From positions 13,063 to 77,062 of the forward strand of contig CABUPE010000006.1 of assembly GCA_902493515.1 (NCBI GenBank): DNA of 64,000 bases, written 5' to 3'. The notes under the pieces are model-generated. The model was not told where the DNA came from and ran no database searches. It worked only from the letters and a program-made list of their open reading frames with translations. This DNA is from an uncultured Collinsella sp. GTDB lineage: Bacteria > Actinomycetota > Coriobacteriia > Coriobacteriales > Coriobacteriaceae. This document shows, in pieces, positions 57,940 to 64,000 of the stretch. Each line of letters begins with the position of its first letter. Within the stretch, counting starts at the first letter, position 1. A program made the translations under genes and the position numbers.

Positions 57940-59403
57940 CTACTCGCTATGCTTCTCCTCGTGGCGAGCAGCGGCGCGAGCTTCGTGGATGCCCTTGATT
58001 GCGGCATGGCGAGCCGTGCGGGCATCATGGATGGCGTCGCGAGCCTCGGCGGTCGTCGCCTTGGCAGAGCGCAACTTGGCGGCCAGATCGGGGTTGGTTT
58101 CGGCGACCGCGGTAATCGCGGGGCCGTCGAGCTCCTCTTGCGTGGGCTCGGCCAAAAAGTCGATAGCATACTGGGCGGCCACCATGGAGCCCTTTGCCAG
58201 CACGGTCTCGTCGATCTTGTAGAAGCAGGAATGTTGGGCGTACGTGGCGCCAATCTTGGGGTTGCGCGTACCTACAAAGGCGAGCACGCCCGGTACGCGA
58301 CGCAGGTACTCCGAAAAATCCTCGCCCGAAAGCGTGCCGCGATAATGGCCTTGGCCGGTGGGGCCCAGGCACTTGATTACAGCCTGACGGCAGCGCTCGC
58401 TCGAGGCGGCGTCGTTTTCGACCTTGTAGTTGGCGATGGTGTAGTCGGTGAGCTCTGCCTCGGCACCCAGAGCTGCCGCGGTATGCTCCACGATGCGGCG
58501 CATGAGCTCCGGCATTTCCTCGTGGGTCGAATCGCCGTAGGTGCGCACTGTGCCGGCGAGGTAGGCCGTGCCGGCGATAACGTTGCGCGCGGTGCCGCCG
58601 TGCAGCTCGCCGACGGTGATGACGGCCGGCTCGTAGGGGCTGATTTCGCGCGAAACGATGGTTTGCAGGGCGTTGACGATCTCGGCGGCAACCATGACGG
58701 CGTCGTGACCTCGCTGGGGCATGGCGCCATGGCACGAGGTGCCGCGGACGTCGATGCGGAACCAGTCGGTATTGGCCATGCGCGGACCGGGCTCGCAGCT
58801 CACGGTGCCGGCGTCGACCTCACTCCAGATGTGCGCGGCGTAGGCGCCATCGACGCCGTCGAGCACACCCGTGCCGATCATGAGCTTAGCGCCCTGGCCG
58901 TTTTCCTCGCTGGGCTGGAATACGATGCGGACTTCGCCGTGGATGTCGTCGGTCATATGGCGCAGGATTTGCAGCGTGCCGAGCATCATGGCGATGTGGC
59001 AGTCGTGGCCGCAGGCGTGCATGCAACCCTCGTTGACGCTGGCGAACTCCTCGCCGGTCTGCTCGGTGACGGGCAGGGCGTCGATATCGGCGCGCAGCAG
59101 GATACGGCGGCGCGGCGTGCCGTCCTCGCGGTAGGCATCCGGCGCGGTACCGCGAAGCGTTGCCACCAAGCCGGTCTTGAGCGGACGCTCGTAGGGGATA
59201 TTCATGGCGTCGAGCTGGTTGGCGATGTCAGAGGTTGTGCGCTCCTCGGCAAGGCTCAGCTCCGGGTGCTTATGGAAGTGCCGGCGCTGCTTGATGATAT
59301 AGGGCTCAAACTCGGCGGCGATATCTCGGATGGCCGCGGTGACGTCGTCTGCCGCGCGAGCCTCGGTCGCCGCCATAATCTGCTGTGCCTTGGTCTTCGT
59401 CAT
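57940..59403 (-). CDS. M20 family amidohydrolase
   Basis: 487 residues. Metal-dependent hydrolase of the IAA-amino-acid/N-acyl type. Visible: RRHFHKHPELSLAEERT, ILLRADIDALPVTEQTGE, the metal motif NEGCMHACGHDCHIAMMLGT, FQPSEENGQGAK with the catalytic Glu, and PGVLAFVGTRNP. The family removes acyl groups from amino acids or peptides. A ~70-residue C-terminal helical extension rich in Ala is unusual. AAGGAG is nine bases before the ATG at 59403; a longer frame upstream is not supported. Divergent from the YtcJ-like gene. Confidence 0.92.
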   Translation of the reverse strand: MTKTKAQQIMAATEARAADDVTAAIRDIAAEFEPYIIKQRRHFHKHPELSLAEERTTSDIANQLDAMNIPYERPLKTGLVATLRGTAPDAYREDGTPRRRILLRADIDALPVTEQTGEEFASVNEGCMHACGHDCHIAMMLGTLQILRHMTDDIHGEVRIVFQPSEENGQGAKLMIGTGVLDGVDGAYAAHIWSEVDAGTVSCEPGPRMANTDWFRIDVRGTSCHGAMPQRGHDAVMVAAEIVNALQTIVSREISPYEPAVITVGELHGGTARNVIAGTAYLAGTVRTYGDSTHEEMPELMRRIVEHTAAALGAEAELTDYTIANYKVENDAASSERCRQAVIKCLGPTGQGHYRGTLSGEDFSEYLRRVPGVLAFVGTRNPKIGATYAQHSCFYKIDETVLAKGSMVAAQYAIDFLAEPTQEELDGPAITAVAETNPDLAAKLRSAKATTAEARDAIHDARTARHAAIKGIHEARAAARHEEKHSE

Positions 59404-59559
59404 GGTCGATTTGCTCCTTGCTGGGTTGATCGCAAAATCGTACAGGCTTTCTCCAGTATGCCACCTGCCGCTAGGGCTGGTAAAGTTGCCGTTTGCCGCT
59501 TGGGGTTTTGTTGCAAGGGCGGGGGAGTACACTCGGGGGTGTTGAATTTCCTGCCAGAG

Positions 59560-61209
59560 ATGGGGATGCCCATGCAACATATCGATCGGATTATCCGCTC
59601 CAAGAACGTCTTTACCGCGCAAGACGGCATCGATACCACCCGCGAGCTGGCGATTGCCATCGCAGGCGACCGTATCGTCGCAGTCGGTGCGCCCGATGAC
59701 GTGATCGCCGCCGCTCCTGCCGCTACGTCGGTTATCGACTACGGCGAGCAGTTTGTCTGCCCCGGTTTCCATGACGCTCATCTGCACTTCTTCCATACCT
59801 CGGTCGGTTCCTCGCCGTACATGCTCATGGATATGGGCACGTCCGAGGCGGCGCTGGTGCAACATGCGCTCGAGTTTTCCCAGGACCTGCCCGACGACGC
59901 TTGGGTTGTGACGCAGGGCTGGCGCGACTACCGTTGGGACCCGCCCGAGCATCCTACCAAGGCGTCGCTCGATGTGGCATTCCCCGATCGTCCCTGTGTT
60001 ATGTATTCGGGCGACGGGCACACGCTGTGGCTCAACAGCCGCGCACTCGATGCACTCGGCGTCACGCGCGACAGCGAGCCACCAGCGGGCGGTAGCTACG
60101 ACAAGGACGCAAACGGCGAGCTCACGGGTATTGCTCACGAGGCGGCTGCCATGCAGCTGCTACCGCGCTGCCTTGAGTGGCTGGGCGAGGATCGCATCGC
60201 AAGCGCTTACGCCGATCAAATGAGGCGGATGGCCGAGCAGGGCATCACCTCGATATGCGATATGTCGCTCATGCCCATGCCGGGCTGCGATTTTATCCGC
60301 GACGACGTCTACGACAAACTGCAGGCAGCCGGCAAGTTGGGCATCCGAGCCCATTTGTTTCCCACGCTGCTGGATGACCAATCGCGCTTGGAAGAGCTGC
60401 AGGTACGTTACGCGAACAACGCGCTGCTTTCGGCGCCAGGCTTTAAGCAGTTCTTCGACGGCGTGTCGAGCGAACACACGGCCTATCTCACCGAGCCCTA
60501 TACCAACCCGCGCTTCCCGGGCGATCAAGGTCGCCTGACGGTTCCTGCCGAGCGCATGCGCAAGCTGGTTCTGGCGGCCGCGGAGCGCGGCCATACCGTG
60601 CGCATCCACGTCATCGGCGACGGTGCGATTCATGCCGCGCTGGATATCTTCGAGGAGGCCGCCGACCTGTACGGCCTGCCCCAGCACGGCCATAACACGC
60701 TCGAGCACCTGGAGAACCTCTTGCCCGAGGACATCGATCGTCTACGCAAGCTTAACGTCGTTGCCTCGAGCCAGCCCTGTCACATTACACTCGACCCGGG
60801 CGGCCCCGAGCGCGATCTGGGCCTGGAACGCAGCCGCATCATGTGGCCGTTTGCGACCTATAAGCAGCGCGGCATCCGCCAAGCCTTCGGCACCGATAGC
60901 CCCATCACAGCTGTTACAAGCATGAACGTGCTCTACACGGCTATCACGCGCCAGGATCCCAAAAGCCACTGGCCCGAGGGCGGCTGGTTACCGAGCGAGC
61001 GCATCGATGCAGCAACAGCCCTGCGCAACTACACCCTGGGCAGCGCCTATGCAGCGGGCGACGAGCAAAACCTCGGCAGCCTGGAGCCCGGCAAGTATGC
61101 CGACCTGGCAGTCCTGGACCAAAACCCGCTCACCGTTGACCCCCAAGAGCTCCAGGCTACCAAGGTTCAAGCCACCTACCTGGCAGGTAACTTAATCTAC
61201 GAGCGTTAA
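59560..61209 (+). CDS. YtcJ-like metal-dependent amidohydrolase
   Basis: About 549 residues. FVCPGFHDAHLHFFHTS supplies the first metal His pair, HTVRIHVIGDGAIHAALDIFEEA a third, and FGTDSPITAVTSMNVLYTA the catalytic Asp; GKYADLAVLDQNPLTVDP is the family C-terminus. The YtcJ group is of unknown substrate, with an N-terminal beta sandwich. Three in-frame ATGs (59560, 59566, 59572) have no strong ribosome site, so the true start may be any. The open frame upstream is antisense to the M20 gene and not part of this protein. Confidence 0.9.
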   Translation: MGMPMQHIDRIIRSKNVFTAQDGIDTTRELAIAIAGDRIVAVGAPDDVIAAAPAATSVIDYGEQFVCPGFHDAHLHFFHTSVGSSPYMLMDMGTSEAALVQHALEFSQDLPDDAWVVTQGWRDYRWDPPEHPTKASLDVAFPDRPCVMYSGDGHTLWLNSRALDALGVTRDSEPPAGGSYDKDANGELTGIAHEAAAMQLLPRCLEWLGEDRIASAYADQMRRMAEQGITSICDMSLMPMPGCDFIRDDVYDKLQAAGKLGIRAHLFPTLLDDQSRLEELQVRYANNALLSAPGFKQFFDGVSSEHTAYLTEPYTNPRFPGDQGRLTVPAERMRKLVLAAAERGHTVRIHVIGDGAIHAALDIFEEAADLYGLPQHGHNTLEHLENLLPEDIDRLRKLNVVASSQPCHITLDPGGPERDLGLERSRIMWPFATYKQRGIRQAFGTDSPITAVTSMNVLYTAITRQDPKSHWPEGGWLPSERIDAATALRNYTLGSAYAAGDEQNLGSLEPGKYADLAVLDQNPLTVDPQELQATKVQATYLAGNLIYER

Positions 61210-61227
61210 CCCCACATCCCACCCCTC

Positions 61228-61294
61228 AGTTGCGGTGAAATAGTCCCTAAAATCGGCCTTCAAGCCCAAAAACAGGAACTATTCCACCGCAACT
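61228..61294. repeat. AGTTGCGGTG palindrome, copy 3
   Basis: Arms AGTTGCGGTGAAATAGTCCCT and AGGAACTATTCCACCGCAACT pair with two mismatches around a ~25-base spacer. The outer bases are conserved with copies 1 and 2. Confidence 0.75.
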
Positions 61295-61366
61295 TAAAAG
61301 AGCACGTCCCAACAACGTGCCCCTATCTTGTGCATTCCATCCGCATCGCCATTTTGCTGCACTGAC

Positions 61367-61565
61367 TTTTCTGAATGCCGGGCCCGAATTAGTTAACCTG
61401 GCTCCCGGGGCGGACCGGAGGGCATGAAGTTTGTCGCGAGTTCCGCACGCAAAGGAAAGCACTTAATGTGCTTTCCGTCTTGCGCAGGACTGTAGAGCAG
61501 CAAACTTCATGCCCTCCGGTCCGCCCCGGGAGCCACCTCTAAGTTATCCCCCGGCATTCAGAAAA
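61367..61565. repeat. Nested inverted repeat 4 (three levels)
   Basis: Outermost arms TTTTCTGAATGCCGGG (61367-61382) and complement (61550-61565) are perfect over 16. A second level is perfect over 35 bases (61399-61433 with 61501-61535; includes GGGGCGGACCGGAGGGCATG). An inner hairpin GGAAAGCAC/GTGCTTTCC sits at 61454-61476. Almost the whole 199 bases can pair in two arms with asymmetric spacers. Confidence 0.85.
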
Positions 61566-61660
61566 TCTAAGTGCCAAAAAATAAGATTTTTTGACTCCGT
61601 GTTGTATAACCCGCCATTCGTGGGTACCATTCAACGCGTACGCAAACAAAAAGGGTTAAC

Positions 61661-61681
61661 CCGCGCGGCATGACCGCGCGG
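61661..61681 (+). promoter_or_regulatory. GC-rich hairpin in the groES leader
   Basis: CCGCGCGG is repeated on each side of CATGA; both copies are self-complementary, so an 8 bp stem with a 5-base loop forms seven bases before the AAGGAGG ribosome site. It could regulate groES translation, for example with temperature; the function is inferred. Confidence 0.45.
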
Positions 61682-61702
61682 CCCAAAAAGGAGGAAACAA
61701 GC

Positions 61703-61996
61703 ATGTCGTCTTTGAAGCCGCTTGCAGATCGCGTCCTGGTCAAGCCCGACGAGGCCGAGCAGAAGACCGCTTCTGGCCTGTACATCGCCAGCAACGCTCA
61801 GGAGAAGCCGCAGCGCGGCACCATCGTTGCCGTTGGCGCCGGTAAGGTCAACGACAAGGGCGAGCGCATCCCCATGGACGTTCAGGTCGGCGACGTTGTC
61901 ATCTACGGTAAGTTTGGTGGCAACGAGGTCAAGGTCGACGGCGAGAAGTATCTGCTCATGCGCGCCGACGACATCTACGCCGTCGTCGAGGCCTAG
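61703..61996 (+). CDS. groES: Co-chaperonin GroES
   Basis: 97 residues. Caps the GroEL barrel. Starts SSLKPLADRVLVKPDEAEQKTASGLYIAS, the typical N-terminus and mobile loop (KTASGLYI), and ends VVIYGKFGGNEVKVDGEKYLLMRADDIYAVVEA-like family C-terminus. AAGGAGG precedes the ATG at 61703; an ATG at 61670 lies in the leader hairpin and is rejected. groEL follows after 96 bases. Confidence 0.97.
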   Translation: MSSLKPLADRVLVKPDEAEQKTASGLYIASNAQEKPQRGTIVAVGAGKVNDKGERIPMDVQVGDVVIYGKFGGNEVKVDGEKYLLMRADDIYAVVEA

Positions 61997-62092
61997 TCTC
62001 GTCAGAATCTCTGATTCGTCTTTGAACGCGTCCGCCGCATAGGACTCGGAAGCGGCGACGCGAGTCACATTTCTTTTGGAGGATTACCTACC

Positions 62093-63730
62093 ATGGCAAA
62101 GAACATTACGTTCAACACCGATGCCCGCGCCAAGCTCGCCAAGGGCGTCAACACTCTGGCCGACGCCGTTACCGTCACCATGGGCCCCAAGGGCCGTTAC
62201 GTCGCTCTGCAGCGCACGTTCGGTGCCCCGACCATCACCAACGACGGCGTTTCCGTCGCTAAGGAGATCGAGCTTGAGGACAACATCGAGAACATGGGCG
62301 CTCAGCTGGTGAAGGAGGTTGCCACCAAGACCAACGACACCGTGGGTGACGGCACCACCACCGCAACCCTGCTCGCTCAGGCTATCGTCAACGACGGTCT
62401 GCGCAACGTCGCCGCTGGCGCCAACCCGCTGGCCATCCGTCGCGGCATCGACAAGGCCGTCAACGCCGCCGTCGCCGAGATGAAGAAGCAGGCCAAGCCG
62501 GTCGAGACCAAGGAGCAGATTGCTTCCGTCGGTACCATCTCTGCCGGTGACCCCGAGGTCGGCGAGAAGATCGCCGAGGCCATGGAGGTCGTGGGCAAGG
62601 ACGGCGTCATCACCGTCGAGGATTCCCAGACGTTCGACATCACCATCGACACCGTCGAGGGCATGCAGTTCGACAAGGGCTATGTCTCCGCTTACTTCGT
62701 CACGGACAACGACCGCATGGAGGCCGTGATGAAGGATCCGTACATCCTCATCACCGACCAGAAGATCTCCAGCGTTCAGGACATCATGCCCGTTCTCGAG
62801 GCTGTCCAGCGCGCTGGCCGTGGCCTGCTCATCATCGCTGAGGACATCGACGGCGAGGCTCTGCCTACCCTGGTCCTCAACAAGATCCGTGGCGCCCTCA
62901 ACGTCTGCGCCGTCAAGGCTCCGGGCTACGGCGATCGCCGCAAGCGCATCCTCGAGGACATCGCCGTCCTCACCGGTGGCCAGGCCGCTCTGGACGAGCT
63001 GGGCGTGAAGGTCGCTGACATCACCGCCGATATGCTCGGTACTGCTAAGTCCGTCACCATCTCCAAGGACAACACCGTCGTCGTCGGCGGCGCTGGCTCC
63101 AAGGAGGCCATCGACGCCCGCATCGCTCAGATCAAGGGTGAGATGGAGAACACCACCTCTGACTTCGACCGTGAGAAGCTCCAGGAGCGCCTGGCAAAGC
63201 TCTCCGGTGGCGTTGCCGTCATCAAGGTCGGCGCTGCTACCGAGTCCGAGCTCAAGGAGATCAAGCACCGCGTCGAGGATGCCCTGCAGGCTACCCGCGC
63301 TGCTGTCGAGGAGGGCATCGTCGCCGGCGGTGGCGTCGCCTTCATGGACGCTGCTCCTGCGCTCGACGCTGTCGAGATCGACGACCCCGAGGAGAAGATC
63401 GGCGTCGACATCGTCAAGAAGGCTCTGACCGCTCCGGTCGCTACCATCGCCAAGAACGCTGGCTTTGAGGGCGCTGTCGTGGTCGACAAGGTTGCCGAGC
63501 TGCCCGCCGGCCAGGGTCTCAACTCTGCCAACGGCGAGTGGGGCGACATGATCGAGATGGGCGTCCTCGACCCCGTCAAGGTCAGCCGCGTCACCCTGCA
63601 GAACGCTGCTTCTGTCGCCAGCCTGATTCTCATCACCGAGGCCACCGTCTCCGATGTGCCCAAGAACACTCAGCTTGAGGACGCTATCGCTGCTGCTACC
63701 GCTGGTCAGCAGGGCGGCGGTATGTACTAA
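62093..63730 (+). CDS. groEL: Chaperonin GroEL
   Basis: 545 residues. The ring-forming ATPase that folds proteins. GPKGRYVALQR, GDGTTTATLLAQAIV (ATP-binding), and the classical signature AAVEEGIVAGGGVAFMDA are visible. It ends in a short QQGGGMY tail. Codon use is highly biased toward C-ending codons, as expected for abundant protein. GGAGG lies before the ATG. Transcribed with groES. Confidence 0.98.
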   Translation: MAKNITFNTDARAKLAKGVNTLADAVTVTMGPKGRYVALQRTFGAPTITNDGVSVAKEIELEDNIENMGAQLVKEVATKTNDTVGDGTTTATLLAQAIVNDGLRNVAAGANPLAIRRGIDKAVNAAVAEMKKQAKPVETKEQIASVGTISAGDPEVGEKIAEAMEVVGKDGVITVEDSQTFDITIDTVEGMQFDKGYVSAYFVTDNDRMEAVMKDPYILITDQKISSVQDIMPVLEAVQRAGRGLLIIAEDIDGEALPTLVLNKIRGALNVCAVKAPGYGDRRKRILEDIAVLTGGQAALDELGVKVADITADMLGTAKSVTISKDNTVVVGGAGSKEAIDARIAQIKGEMENTTSDFDREKLQERLAKLSGGVAVIKVGAATESELKEIKHRVEDALQATRAAVEEGIVAGGGVAFMDAAPALDAVEIDDPEEKIGVDIVKKALTAPVATIAKNAGFEGAVVVDKVAELPAGQGLNSANGEWGDMIEMGVLDPVKVSRVTLQNAASVASLILITEATVSDVPKNTQLEDAIAAATAGQQGGGMY

Positions 63731-63817
63731 GGCCGACAAGGTCTAGAACTCCCACCGGGAATCCGGGGGCGTGACGGGGTTTCTCTCCGGAACGTCCTCG
63801 GACATGCAAAGAGGCTC

Positions 63818-64000
63818 CTATTTGGCAAGGTGTTTTTTAGAATCCATTTTGCGCTCGGCCTCGAAGGCCTGCCTGTCCCAATCGAGCGGAAGTCCGGCCT
63901 CGACCCATGCCTCGTAGGCCCTCCTTATGGGCTTGAGCTCCCTTTGCCCCTCTCCAGCATCGAGATGTACTTCTCGCTGGTGCCCAGTATGGACGCCGCC
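63818..64000 (-). pseudogene. HTH-domain gene, 3' part, frameshifted and cut by the window edge
   Basis: Reading in from the edge, one frame gives AASILGTSEKYISMLERG, a clear helix-turn-helix recognition segment. The continuation RELKPIRRAYEAWVEAGLPL, then DWDRQAFEAERKMDSKKHLAK and a TAG, is found only in another frame, so a single base appears to be missing in the GGGG run around 63947-63952 (expected GRGQREL-type reading). A sequencing error or a real frameshift are both possible. The protein would be an XRE-like regulator or antitoxin. Confidence 0.6.

Larger units (their letters stand above)
61210..61702. other. Gene-free stretch with two large palindromic structures and the groE leader
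   Basis: 493 bp. Contains the third AGTTGCGGTG palindrome, nested inverted repeat 4 (the largest in the window), and ~130 bases of groES leader ending in a GC-rich hairpin. No CIRCE element (TTAGCACTC-N9-GAGTGCTAA) is present. Confidence 0.75.

Noticed and set aside
57949..59559. Upstream part of the long plus-strand frame leading into the YtcJ-like gene
   Set aside because: It is antisense to the M20 gene; the amidohydrolase family begins only at about 59560.
61541..61702. CIRCE operator before groES
   Set aside because: No TTAGCACTC or its complement in the leader.
62084..63739. 551-codon minus-strand frame opposite groEL
   Set aside because: A mirror of the strong codon bias of groEL; no homologous family pattern.

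Overview
The window is a high-GC chromosomal segment from a Gram-positive-type anaerobe, most like a coriobacterium of the Collinsella type. This lineage call is inference. It rests on the mix of Asp23/DUF2273/AmaP-like envelope genes, sortase-type anchoring with an LAQTG motif, a giant 2-hydroxyacyl-CoA dehydratase activase, the DXS branch of isoprenoid synthesis, and GTG/TTG starts. No rRNA, tRNA, CRISPR array, prophage or intact insertion sequence was seen.

Layout. 0-7.5 kb: GyrI-like protein, an ABC/FtsX exporter pair, an XRE regulator with a C-terminal membrane segment that is split by an in-frame amber codon, and repeat-rich DNA including a duplicated ~250 bp element with terminal inverted repeats. 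7.5-19 kb: phosphofructokinase, Ntn amidohydrolase, M18 aminopeptidase, a RelB/PIN toxin-antitoxin pair, 2-hydroxyacid dehydrogenase, SEC-C methionine aminopeptidase, radical SAM protein, alpha/beta hydrolase, and a GGDEF-like/REC/HD-GYP protein followed by an HPt protein. 19-30 kb: peptidase C26-type amidotransferase, a polar amino-acid ABC transporter, dxs, HD hydrolase, CmpB-like membrane protein, ammonium transporter with a P-II protein, and a Cof-type HAD. 30-38 kb: a 41-codon toxin-like membrane peptide with a sequestered ribosome site, a TetR regulator coupled to a 1593-residue activase, a 3-hydroxyacyl-CoA dehydrogenase, and a fragment of an arylsulfate sulfotransferase. 38-48 kb: DUF389 protein with an EF-hand loop, a 1151-residue cell-wall protein carrying a G9 tract, OPT transporter, coaX, dCMP deaminase, NifU-like protein and lgt. 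49-57.8 kb: DUF6020-like membrane protein, YebC, Asp23 cluster, YitT protein, and two zinc-ribbon membrane proteins. 57.9-64 kb: M20 amidohydrolase, YtcJ-like amidohydrolase, groES-groEL, and a frameshifted HTH gene at the edge.

How genes work together. amt and glnK-like form the usual ammonium uptake and control pair. The glnH-P-P-Q cluster is a complete importer. The TetR gene and giant activase are 11 bp apart, behind two palindromes that look like operators. The REC/HD-GYP protein and HPt protein suggest a phosphorelay tied to cyclic-dinucleotide turnover. The AmaP-like, DUF2273 and Asp23 proteins form one envelope-stress cluster.

The most unusual content is intergenic. I see several families of palindromic elements: about ten hairpins with a fixed GGGACAG loop and variable complementary arms; four nested inverted repeats with unrelated arms; three AGTTGCGGTG palindromes; two elements with a shared TACCTGCGGTTTTATT core inside unrelated arms; three tandem palindromes with an 80 bp period; and two MITE-like copies. 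No matching transposase gene is present in the window.
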